A DNA stretch of 64,000 nucleotides, from assembly GCA_017985675.1 (NCBI GenBank), contig JAGNXB010000002.1:1-64000 (forward strand). The letters run 5' to 3'. Shown in pieces: positions 46,440 to 54,505 of the stretch. The stretch is from Saprospiraceae bacterium (GTDB lineage Bacteria > Bacteroidota > Bacteroidia > Chitinophagales > Saprospiraceae). The first letter of the stretch is position 1; every line of letters begins with the position of its first letter. Made by a program: the position numbers and the translations under genes. The notes beneath the pieces were generated by a model, which searched no databases, was not told the origin of the DNA, and saw only the letters and a program-made list of their open reading frames with translations.

Positions 46440-46502
46440 CACGCGCAAATCCGCAGGCTATTTCATGAACTTCTCATGGGTGGTCAGTGGTATTGGCCGG
46501 AA

Positions 46503-46575
46503 GGCTTCGTAGCTTAATGGATAGAGCACCTGACTACGGATCAGGAGGTTGAAGGTTCGAGTCCTTCCGAAGTCA
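46503..46575 (+). tRNA. tRNA-Arg (anticodon ACG)
   Basis: A 73-base cloverleaf. The acceptor stem is GGCTTCG/CGAAGTC (one G-U) with discriminator A, the D-arm is GCTTAATGGATAGAGC, the anticodon stem is CCTGA/TCAGG with loop CTACGGA, and the T-arm is GAAGGTTCGAGTCCTTC. Anticodon ACG is normally edited to ICG. CCA is not encoded. Confidence 0.97.
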
Positions 46576-46607
46576 CGAGGTATTAGGTTTTACAAACAAG
46601 ATTAGCG

Positions 46608-46856
46608 ATGTCCAGAATTTGTCAATTGACCGGAAAGCGCCCGGTGTCGGGAAATTATGTTTCCCACTCCAACCGGAAGACGAAAAGGCGTTTTCTTCCG
46701 AACATTCAAAAGAAACGGGTGTTTGTGCCTGAGTTGGATGATTTCGTAACCCTTAAGATCAGTACTAAGGCGTTGCGGACAATCAACAAACTTGGCCTTT
46801 ACACCTATATCAAGAAACTAAATGCCAAGGGTCTAGATCCGGGCATCACGCTTTAA
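46608..46856 (+). CDS. rpmB: 50S ribosomal protein L28
   Basis: An 82-residue large-subunit protein. It begins [12 protein letters not shown] and has [13 protein letters not shown], both diagnostic of L28. It lies 32 bases behind tRNA-Arg and 12 before rpmG. Confidence 0.98.
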   Translation: MSRICQLTGKRPVSGNYVSHSNRKTKRRFLPNIQKKRVFVPELDDFVTLKISTKALRTINKLGLYTYIKKLNAKGLDPGITL

Positions 46857-46868
46857 TCCCAACGCATT

Positions 46869-47057
46869 ATGGCCAAGAAGAGTAAAGGCAACCGGATTCA
46901 GGTAATCATGGAATGCACTGAGCACAAAACAAGTGGCATGCCAGGTACCAGCAGGTATATCACCCAGAAGAACCGGAAGAACACCCCGGATCGGATGGAA
47001 TTGAAAAAATTTAACCCCATCCTGAAACGGGTTACCGTTCACAGGGAAATCAAATAA
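46869..47057 (+). CDS. rpmG: 50S ribosomal protein L33
   Basis: A 62-residue large-subunit protein with [22 protein letters not shown] and R-M-E-L-K-K-F-N-P. Only one of the four zinc cysteines found in some L33 forms is present, so this is a C-minus type. Confidence 0.98.
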   Translation: MAKKSKGNRIQVIMECTEHKTSGMPGTSRYITQKNRKNTPDRMELKKFNPILKRVTVHREIK

Positions 47058-47084
47058 TTGTACACCCTTTAAAGGTTTTCACCC

Positions 47085-47261
47085 ATGGCAAAAGTATCCA
47101 AAAACGCACGGGTAGCTCAACGGGCAGCTAATGCTGGCTCCGGAAAGGACTTCGTGAAGGTGGTCAAAAGTATTAAAGACCCTGTAACTGGTAAATATAC
47201 CTACAAGGAAATGATGATTCACAAAGACAAAGTGACTGACTTTTTTGCAGACAAAAAGTAA
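47085..47261 (+). CDS. DUF4295 small basic protein (58 aa)
   Basis: A 58-residue basic protein read from ATG 47085 to TAA 47261. It begins M-A-K-V-S-K-N and has G-S-G-K-D-F-V-K-V-V-K, K-D-P-V-T-G-K-Y-T-Y-K-E and a K-V-x-D-F-F end, matching DUF4295, a family found almost only in Bacteroidota next to rpmB and rpmG. Basic charge and constant linkage suggest a ribosome-associated protein, but this is inference. It lies 27 bases after rpmG and before a strong terminator. Confidence 0.93.
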   Translation: MAKVSKNARVAQRAANAGSGKDFVKVVKSIKDPVTGKYTYKEMMIHKDKVTDFFADKK

Positions 47262-47287
47262 GTACAAATCTATTTCTTGTTTTTTAA

Positions 47288-47326
47288 AGGAAAGGCTTTT
47301 CTATTAGGAAAGCCTTTCCTGTTTTT
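47288..47326 (+). terminator. Terminator of the rpmB-rpmG-DUF4295 operon
   Basis: A 12-bp stem (47288-47299 with 47309-47320) is followed by GTTTTT. It lies 26 bases after the DUF4295 stop and 23 bases before ftsY. Confidence 0.9.
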
Positions 47327-47349
47327 ACCCTTTTCCTCAATCTTATAGC

Positions 47350-48312
47350 ATGAATTTCTTTAAAAAACTATTTTCGAAGGAAGAAAAAAAAGAAGACCTG
47401 AATCAAGGTCTGGAAAAAACCAAAACTAGTTTTTTTGAAAAGATAACCAAGGCTATCGCCGGCAAATCTCAAGTAGATACCGCCGTACTTGACGAAATCG
47501 AGGCCGCACTTATTACTTCGGACATTGGATTAGAAACAGCGATTAAAATAATTGATCGCCTTGAGGCAAGAGTTGCTAAAGAAAAATATACCAATGAGGG
47601 CGAGGTGTACACCTTGCTTCAGCAGGAAATAGTAGCCCTCCTAACTGAAAATAAAACGGCTGATCTTGAAGATTTTAGCATCCCTACTGGTATCCGGCCT
47701 CCTTATGTAATTATGGTAGTAGGTGTGAACGGCGTTGGAAAAACTACAACAATTGGTAAACTGGCCTACCAATTTGGCCAGCGAGGTTACAAAGTGTTAC
47801 TTGGTGCGGCCGACACCTTCAGAGCTGCCGCAGTAGATCAATTACAAATATGGTCAGAACGAAGCGGATCTGGATTTTTTAGCAAAGGAATGAACACTGA
47901 CCCTGCTGCAGTAGCCTATGAAAGTGTAGCACATGGCATGAAAGAAGGATATGATGTCATCATCATTGACACTGCAGGTCGTTTACATACTAAAGTGAAC
48001 CTTATGAATGAACTCGGAAAAATCCGCCGATCTATCGATAAGGCGCTCCCGGGAGCACCACATGATGTGGTGCTGGTGTTAGATGCCACTACTGGACAAA
48101 ATGCAATAGAACAATGCAAACAATTTATAGCGGCGACTGAAGTTAAATCTCTTGCGCTTACTAAGCTGGATGGTACTGCTAAAGGGGGTGTTGCTCTGGG
48201 GATCAGTGATCAGTTTAAGATTCCAATAAAATATATCGGCTTGGGCGAAAGCATGGAAAAATTGCAAGTGTTTAATAAACGCTTTTTTGTGGAATCTCTT
48301 TTCAGCAGGTAA
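47350..48312 (+). CDS. ftsY: Signal recognition particle receptor FtsY
   Basis: A 320-residue SRP-type GTPase that docks ribosome-SRP complexes to the membrane. It has a short charged N-terminal A region, an N domain (about 30-110), then the G domain with G-V-N-G-V-G-K-T-T (about 125-133), D-T-F-R-A-A-A, D-T-A-G-R and T-K-L-D-G-T-A-K-G-G. The long acidic A domain of E. coli FtsY is absent, as in many bacteria. It lies behind the ribosomal operon's terminator and no TAnnTTTG is visible in the gap, so read-through or an atypical promoter is likely. Confidence 0.97.
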   Translation: MNFFKKLFSKEEKKEDLNQGLEKTKTSFFEKITKAIAGKSQVDTAVLDEIEAALITSDIGLETAIKIIDRLEARVAKEKYTNEGEVYTLLQQEIVALLTENKTADLEDFSIPTGIRPPYVIMVVGVNGVGKTTTIGKLAYQFGQRGYKVLLGAADTFRAAAVDQLQIWSERSGSGFFSKGMNTDPAAVAYESVAHGMKEGYDVIIIDTAGRLHTKVNLMNELGKIRRSIDKALPGAPHDVVLVLDATTGQNAIEQCKQFIAATEVKSLALTKLDGTAKGGVALGISDQFKIPIKYIGLGESMEKLQVFNKRFFVESLFSR

Positions 48313-48375
48313 ACTCAAATTAGGCAGCGTTTGAAGGTAGAAGAGTATCTTTAACTCTTTATCAAACCTACCTTT

Positions 48376-51030
48376 ATGATTAGAAACACAACGCTGACCC
48401 TCTTCGCTGTTATCCTCATTGCGACATTATTTTTAAGTAATTCCGGTAATCCTAATAATGGATTAACCGGTGGACCCGGTGAAGGATTATGCACCCAATG
48501 CCACAGTGGTGGTGGATTTAGCGGCAATGTAGCGATAACCGGAATTCCTTCTACGGTTCAGGCAGGTGACACTTATACGATAACCGTAACAACAACAGCA
48601 ACTGCAGGTAGTCCCGTTACAGGTGGTTTTCAGCTCATGGCACTCAATTCCAGTAATCAAAATGCGGGTGATTTAATCGTTGTTAATGGTGGTGAAACAG
48701 GAACCGATTTCCAGGGTGGACGCGAATACATGGAACATCGGGGTGACAAAGGATATTCTGGTAATATGGTCTCCTGGGAATTTGAATGGAAAGCACCTCC
48801 AGGTCCAAATAATACTACGATTACGTTTTACTTCTCATCCGTTCTTGCCAATAACAATATGAATAGTTCGGGAGACAATGTAGTAAATAGCAATTTTTCC
48901 ACAACACTCGAAGCACCCGTTCCACCTACGATCAGTATAGCCAATATTGATCATGTCAGTTGTAATGGCGGCAATGATGGTTCCATAACTGCATCTGCTA
49001 GTAGTGGTACTCCACCCTATACTTTTGAGTGGTCAAACGGCGATTCGGGTCCAACCATTTCAGGATTGACCGCCGGTACGTATATGGTCACAGTCACAGA
49101 TTTCGCAGGGCTAACAGCGAGTACAAATGCGATTGTCAACCAACCGGCTGTTCTTAGTCTTTCAATTGCCAACAGTGAAGCGCTTACCTGCAATTCTCCG
49201 GCTCTCGTTTCAGTTGCTGGATCGGGAGGCACGCCAGGTTATACTTTTTCATGGAGCACAGGCGGCGCGGGTGACACTGAGGCCTTATTTCTAAACGATC
49301 TGCCTGCAACCGTTACGATTACCGACAATAATAATTGCACCCAGGAGCTCCAAATAAACTCCGTACCAGTAGACACTGTATCCCCTACTGTTGCGATTCA
49401 AGGCGGAATGTTAACTTGTCTGAATCCCAATTTAACACTAGGAACAATTGGCTCCAGCTCAGGTCCTTGTTTCACTTATTCATGGACAGGACCAAACGGG
49501 TTTAGTTCATCCGATGAAAACCCGCTGATCAACGATCCTGGATTGTACACATTAGTCATAACAAACACTTGTAATGGGTGTAATGCATCGGGAAACACAA
49601 CAGTTACAGAAGATATTAATTCCCCATCTTTTTCAATTACCATCTCCGATACAATTGATTGCAACGCCCCAATTATTGAAATTATCGGCGCTCCTGGACC
49701 TAATTATCTCTATTCCTGGTCTACAGTGACCGGTATGATAGAATATGGGACCGATTCTATTGTGGTTGGGGTAAGTAAAGGCGGATCATATTTCCTTACC
49801 ATCACCAATCCTGTGAATGGTTGTACTAATTCGGGATCAGCGATTGTATCAGAAATAATTGATCCTTCAATTTCTATAGACAGTATTGCTCATCCGGTGT
49901 GTTTCGGTGACAACAATGGATTTGCAAGTCTATCAGGCAATAATGGGATGATGCCATATGCATTTTTGTGGCCTGACAGCAGTGTTGCTTTGGTGCGGTC
50001 AGACCTTTCTGCTGGTTTATATGTAATTACGCTTACCGACCAAAATGGCTGTCAGGCGGTCGATACACTAACGCTTACCCAACCAGAATTGATTGTGTCC
50101 AACATAGTGAAAACGGATGAAAGTGGACCTGGTTTGGATGATGGCACGGCAAGTGTTGCACCATCTGGCGGAACTCCAGGTTATACCGTCCTCTGGAGCA
50201 CAGGCGACACAACGCTTTCTATTATTGACCTCGAACCTGGCACCTATTCCGTAACGATTACGGATAGTTTGGAATGTGAGATCGTACAAAGCACAGTTAT
50301 CCAGCCTTTTGGCTGCGCTTTAACATCAGAGGCAATCATCGTCGATGCACCTTGTTTTGGTGATAGTGGTAGCATAACGCTCGACATTCAGAACGGAAAC
50401 GGTCCGATAAGCATACTATGGTCCAATGGCGATAGTACCTTAATCCTGGCCGATGTGCCAGCTGGCGATTATAGTGTCCTGATAACCGATTCAGTCGGCT
50501 GTGCCATAATTGACACTTTTACCATCCTACAACCGGATAGCATTTTGGTGGTTCTTGATTCTATTAAGGGTCAATCCGGACCTGGCACAAAGGATGCAGC
50601 TATTTATGTTAGCACTTTTGGTGGCTCACCACCTTATATATATAAATGGTGGGACACTTGGGGCAATCTTGTCAGTACCCTTGAAGATTTAATAGATGTA
50701 TTTCCTGGGATTTATACTTTAGTGATTATGGACAGCAATGGGTGTATGTTAACATCCTCCTACAGCACAGGAAATTCATCCCTTGATGCACCCTGGATAT
50801 CGATGGTAAACATATTTCCTAACCCCGCAGGTGATTTCCTGAATCTAAGTTTGCCCTCTGGCATTCCATTCCGAATGGAGTTACTGGATTCCCGTGGCCA
50901 GTTGATCCAACGACAAATAGGTGTTGCTGAAAACTACACCCTTTCACTTCAGGATTTATCGTCAGGAATATATTTGATCCATCTCCAGGACAATAATGGA
51001 CGATCGGCTTATTTCCAGATCATTCATTGA
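48376..51030 (+). CDS. T9SS type A cargo with choice-of-anchor V domain, CXXCH motif and SprB-like repeats
   Basis: An 884-residue secreted protein. A signal peptide (about 1-22) is followed by a choice-of-anchor V/reelin-like domain (about 25-175) that opens with C-T-Q-C-H (about 38-42), a c-type haem attachment motif. SprB-type and Ig-like repeats follow (about 185-790), among them S-C-N-G-G-N-D-G-S and two N-G-C repeats like those of the adhesin at the left edge. The last 80 residues are a type A sorting domain (I-F-P-N-P-A-G-D, L-L-D-S-R-G-Q, S-G-I-Y-L-I). It is a surface protein of unknown role; haem loading is untested. No partner is evident. Confidence 0.9.
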   Translation: MIRNTTLTLFAVILIATLFLSNSGNPNNGLTGGPGEGLCTQCHSGGGFSGNVAITGIPSTVQAGDTYTITVTTTATAGSPVTGGFQLMALNSSNQNAGDLIVVNGGETGTDFQGGREYMEHRGDKGYSGNMVSWEFEWKAPPGPNNTTITFYFSSVLANNNMNSSGDNVVNSNFSTTLEAPVPPTISIANIDHVSCNGGNDGSITASASSGTPPYTFEWSNGDSGPTISGLTAGTYMVTVTDFAGLTASTNAIVNQPAVLSLSIANSEALTCNSPALVSVAGSGGTPGYTFSWSTGGAGDTEALFLNDLPATVTITDNNNCTQELQINSVPVDTVSPTVAIQGGMLTCLNPNLTLGTIGSSSGPCFTYSWTGPNGFSSSDENPLINDPGLYTLVITNTCNGCNASGNTTVTEDINSPSFSITISDTIDCNAPIIEIIGAPGPNYLYSWSTVTGMIEYGTDSIVVGVSKGGSYFLTITNPVNGCTNSGSAIVSEIIDPSISIDSIAHPVCFGDNNGFASLSGNNGMMPYAFLWPDSSVALVRSDLSAGLYVITLTDQNGCQAVDTLTLTQPELIVSNIVKTDESGPGLDDGTASVAPSGGTPGYTVLWSTGDTTLSIIDLEPGTYSVTITDSLECEIVQSTVIQPFGCALTSEAIIVDAPCFGDSGSITLDIQNGNGPISILWSNGDSTLILADVPAGDYSVLITDSVGCAIIDTFTILQPDSILVVLDSIKGQSGPGTKDAAIYVSTFGGSPPYIYKWWDTWGNLVSTLEDLIDVFPGIYTLVIMDSNGCMLTSSYSTGNSSLDAPWISMVNIFPNPAGDFLNLSLPSGIPFRMELLDSRGQLIQRQIGVAENYTLSLQDLSSGIYLIHLQDNNGRSAYFQIIH

Positions 51031-51056
51031 CCTTGGTTTTACTAAAGTGAATTACT

Positions 51057-51087
51057 AAAAAAGGCCTGAGTTACTCAGGCCTTTTTT
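51057..51087. terminator. Bidirectional terminator between the T9SS cargo gene and lepA
   Basis: AAAAAGGCCTGAG pairs perfectly with CTCAGGCCTTTTT across a 3-base loop. A- and T-runs flank both sides, serving the two convergent genes. Confidence 0.92.
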
Positions 51088-51131
51088 GTGTCTAACACTA
51101 TCAATTCCAAAAGGAATCCGTTTGATGGGTG

Positions 51132-52928
51132 TTATTCATCCAACTTGAGCACCTGAAGGAAAGTCTTTTGAGGCACCTCGACCGTGCCGATTTGCCGCAT
51201 CTTTTTCTTACCCTCTTTCTGCTTTTCAAGGAGTTTGCGTTTACGGGTGATGTCACCGCCATAACACTTGGCCGTCACGTCTTTTCGCATCGCAGATATG
51301 GTTTCCCTGGCAATAATTTTTGCCCCAATGGCAGCCTGTATGGCTATCACAAATTGCTGCTTGGGCAGCAAGTCTTTTAGCTTTTTACAGATTTTCCGCC
51401 CAATATATTCTGCTTTATCCCTATGGACAAGCGCCGACAAAGCATCCACATCTTCAGCGTTCAACTTGATATCTAACTTTACCAGATCTGCTACCCGATA
51501 ATCGATAGGTGTATAATCAAAGGAAGCGTATCCTTTAGAAATCGATTTTAGACGGTCATAAAAGTCAAAAACAATTTCTGCAAGTGGGAGTTCAAAGGTC
51601 AACTCGACGCGGAGGGGTGTGAGATAGGTTTGTTTTTTTAATAGTCCCCGTTTATCCAGACAAAGCGTCATGATGGCACCAATAAATTCCGGCTTGGAAA
51701 TGATTTGCGCATGAATCCAGGGCTCTTCCACAGACTCCAAATAGTTGGGCTCTGGCAATTCGCTCGGAGTATTTACGACGATTCGTTCTTTGTTTTTTGT
51801 CTTGGTGGCAAAATAAGACACGTTGGGCACCGTCGTAATCACCTCTTGGTTGAACTCTCTGGACAATCGTTCCTGAACAATTTCCAAATGTAACATACCC
51901 AAAAAGCCACAACGAAATCCAAAACCAAGTGCTGTGGAGGATTCAGGCTCAAACACTAAGGAGGCATCGTTGAGCTGTAGTTTTTCCAACGCTTCCCTGA
52001 GGTTTTCAAAATCCTCATTTTCGATGGGGAATACCCCAGCGAAAACCATTGGCTTGACGTTTTGAAATCCTTTTAATGCCTCTGCTGCGGGGTTATTGAC
52101 CAAGGTAATGGTGTCACCCACCTTGACTTCTCGGGAAGTTTTTAATCCGGTAATGACGTATCCTACATTACCTGCTGCCAATTCTTTAGTAGGAAGTAAA
52201 TCCATTTTAAGGACACCAACCTCATTGGCATCATAATCATTACCGGTATTCATAAACCGGACACGGTCACCTTGTTTGAGTGTGCCATTGATAACCCGAA
52301 CGTTGGCCACAATACCACGAAAGGAATTGAAAATGGAATCGAAAATTAGCGCTTGAAGAGGTGCATTGGGATCACCTTTAGGCGATGGCACCCTGTCAAC
52401 AATGGCATTTAATATGTCCTGAATGCCCAGACCCGTTTTCCCGCTTGCCAGGACTATATCTTCCAGGTCACAACCTATGAGATCGACAATTTGATCCATG
52501 ACATCCTCAATCATGGCATTATCCATATCTACCTTGTTGATCACCGGGATGATCTCGAGGTCATGTTCTAATGCCAGATACAAATTAGAAATGGTCTGAG
52601 CCTGTATCCCTTGAGTAGCATCAACGAGCAATAATGCTCCTTCGCAAGCAGCAATGGATCGGGATACTTCATATGAAAAGTCGACGTGGCCCGGTGTGTC
52701 GATTAAGTTCAAGGTATATTTCTCACCATCTGAATGCACATAATCCATCTGGATTGCGTGACTTTTTATGGTAATACCGCGTTCCCGTTCGAGGTCCATA
52801 TTATCGAGTGTTTGCTCGACAAGGTCTCTTGCAGAGACTGTATTCGTGCTTTGGAGCAGACGATCCGAGAGGGTACTCTTACCGTGATCGATATGGGCAA
52901 TGACACAAAAATTCCGGATTCGCTTCAT
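51132..52928 (-). CDS. lepA: Elongation factor 4 (LepA)
   Basis: A 598-residue translational GTPase that acts on stalled ribosomes. The G domain has A-H-I-D-H-G-K-S-T (about 9-17), [13 protein letters not shown] and N-K-V-D, and the LepA-specific C-terminal domain ends the protein. The ATG at 52928 gives exactly the family length; an upstream start at 52967 would lie before the promoter. The -7 element ends only 6 bases before this ATG, so the mRNA should have almost no leader. Confidence 0.97.
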   Translation of the reverse strand: MKRIRNFCVIAHIDHGKSTLSDRLLQSTNTVSARDLVEQTLDNMDLERERGITIKSHAIQMDYVHSDGEKYTLNLIDTPGHVDFSYEVSRSIAACEGALLLVDATQGIQAQTISNLYLALEHDLEIIPVINKVDMDNAMIEDVMDQIVDLIGCDLEDIVLASGKTGLGIQDILNAIVDRVPSPKGDPNAPLQALIFDSIFNSFRGIVANVRVINGTLKQGDRVRFMNTGNDYDANEVGVLKMDLLPTKELAAGNVGYVITGLKTSREVKVGDTITLVNNPAAEALKGFQNVKPMVFAGVFPIENEDFENLREALEKLQLNDASLVFEPESSTALGFGFRCGFLGMLHLEIVQERLSREFNQEVITTVPNVSYFATKTKNKERIVVNTPSELPEPNYLESVEEPWIHAQIISKPEFIGAIMTLCLDKRGLLKKQTYLTPLRVELTFELPLAEIVFDFYDRLKSISKGYASFDYTPIDYRVADLVKLDIKLNAEDVDALSALVHRDKAEYIGRKICKKLKDLLPKQQFVIAIQAAIGAKIIARETISAMRKDVTAKCYGGDITRKRKLLEKQKEGKKKMRQIGTVEVPQKTFLQVLKLDE

Positions 52929-52934
52929 GGGGTG

Positions 52935-52967
52935 CAAATATACGTTAATTGCGACCTGTAGGTGCAA
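52935..52967 (-). promoter_or_regulatory. Promoter of lepA, nearly leaderless
   Basis: On the minus strand TTG (52965-52967) and TATATTTG (52935-52942) are 22 bases apart. With transcription starting about 4-6 bases beyond the final G, the start site falls at or within a few bases of the ATG at 52928. Confidence 0.65.
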
Positions 52968-53029
52968 GATTATTACCTATTTTCCATAGATTGCAGTGGT
53001 AATTTCTTATTAAACTGTACCCTTAGGCC

Positions 53030-54496
53030 ATGAAATCTATCCTACTGTTTTTAATTCTCCTTGGAAGTCAATTCTATTTATCTGCACAGATACTGGAAGT
53101 AGGGCCTGGCAAGACCTATTCATCCATCGCAGGGGCAGCTCAGGATGCGCAACCGGGGGATTCCATATTTGTATACCCGGGCACATACGCGGGGGGCATA
53201 TTTATAAACCAATTGCAGGGCACCGCTACAAGTTGGATTACCATTAGGGGAATTGGAATTGAACCGATCACTATTTCCGGGGGCACCAATGCCATCCAGT
53301 TTACAGATCCGAATTTTGTGGTGATTGAACATTTCCGATTCACCCAGCAAACAGGAAATGGATTAAATATTGACGACGGCGGAAGTTATATCACCCCAGC
53401 CAAACATGTTCATATTCGAAACTGCCTTTTTGAAGATATTGCTGCTACCGGCAATAATGACTTTCTGAAGCTATCCGGGCTAGACTCTTTCCTCATTGAA
53501 GATTGCACCTTTATAAACGGGGCGGCAGGTGGAAGTGGTATTGATATGGTTGGCTGTCATTGGGGCATAATCCAGCAAAATCAATTCAATAACCTCGGTA
53601 GTAATAGCATCCAGGCGAAGGGAGGGACCCGTTATATCACCATCCGCTCGAATCATTTTGTAAATGGTGGGCAGCGTACGCTCAACCTCGGCGGTAGCAC
53701 AGGAGCAGCTTTTTTTCGGCCTTTAGGGGCCAATTATGAAGCGGCTGATATCGATGTGTACAGTAATATCATTGAGGGTTCATGGGCCCCCATAGCATTT
53801 GTTGGAAGTCAGCGGGTCAAAGTATGGAATAATACGATTTATCAGCCCCAAAACTGGGTGATACGAATCTTACAGGAGTCTCCGGATACTTCCTTTTACG
53901 AGCCAGCAAGTTATGGGGAGTTTATTAACAATATTATTGTGATTACCTCATCCGTCAGCACGATTGTCAATGTAGGTCCGAACACCAATCCAACCTCATT
54001 TACTTTTGCCAACAATTTGTGGTTCCATCAAAATCAAATCAATTGGAGCGGCCCTACCCTACCTGTTCCCGAATCAAATGCGATCATTCAAGTGGACCCA
54101 CTGTTTGAAAACGCGGGCAATTTCCATTTACAGCCAACTTCTCCTGCTATAGGTAATGGGAGGACAGTGTCGATTATGTATCAGGTAGATTATGAGAGCA
54201 AACCATTCCTCGACCCACCATCCATCGGCGCATTTGAGGGCGGTAAAAGTTCTTCCATTTCCCTGCAACCATTCGATCCGGGAGTTAACGTTTTTCCTAA
54301 TCCAACGCAAGGATATCTCCATTTCGAAGGTCCGACCCCAGAGAAAATTCAAATTATTGATCTAACAGGAAAGGTAGTCCTGACCTACAAGGGTACCGAA
54401 AAAGTGATTCCACTAAACGGTCTGAGTCCAGGCACTTATTACATGCAATGTGTCTATCCGAAAGGATTGCAAGTAGCCATATTTGTGTTGTATTAA
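53030..54496 (+). CDS. Right-handed beta-helix protein with T9SS type A sorting domain
   Basis: A 488-residue secreted protein with a signal peptide ending L-S-A-Q (about 20). Residues about 25-390 form a parallel beta-helix (repeated I-x-I-x-N turns, for example H-V-H-I-R-N-C, F-L-I-E-D-C and I-T-I-R-S-N-H), as in pectate-lyase-like and DUF1565 proteins. The C-terminal 80 residues are a type A sorting domain (V-F-P-N-P-T-Q-G, I-I-D-L-T-G-K-V, L-S-P-G-T-Y-Y). No catalytic motif is certain; polysaccharide binding or lysis is possible. Its end is 9 bases from the convergent CHU_C gene. Confidence 0.88.
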   Translation: MKSILLFLILLGSQFYLSAQILEVGPGKTYSSIAGAAQDAQPGDSIFVYPGTYAGGIFINQLQGTATSWITIRGIGIEPITISGGTNAIQFTDPNFVVIEHFRFTQQTGNGLNIDDGGSYITPAKHVHIRNCLFEDIAATGNNDFLKLSGLDSFLIEDCTFINGAAGGSGIDMVGCHWGIIQQNQFNNLGSNSIQAKGGTRYITIRSNHFVNGGQRTLNLGGSTGAAFFRPLGANYEAADIDVYSNIIEGSWAPIAFVGSQRVKVWNNTIYQPQNWVIRILQESPDTSFYEPASYGEFINNIIVITSSVSTIVNVGPNTNPTSFTFANNLWFHQNQINWSGPTLPVPESNAIIQVDPLFENAGNFHLQPTSPAIGNGRTVSIMYQVDYESKPFLDPPSIGAFEGGKSSSISLQPFDPGVNVFPNPTQGYLHFEGPTPEKIQIIDLTGKVVLTYKGTEKVIPLNGLSPGTYYMQCVYPKGLQVAIFVLY

Positions 54497-54505
54497 GCAC
54501 TACCG

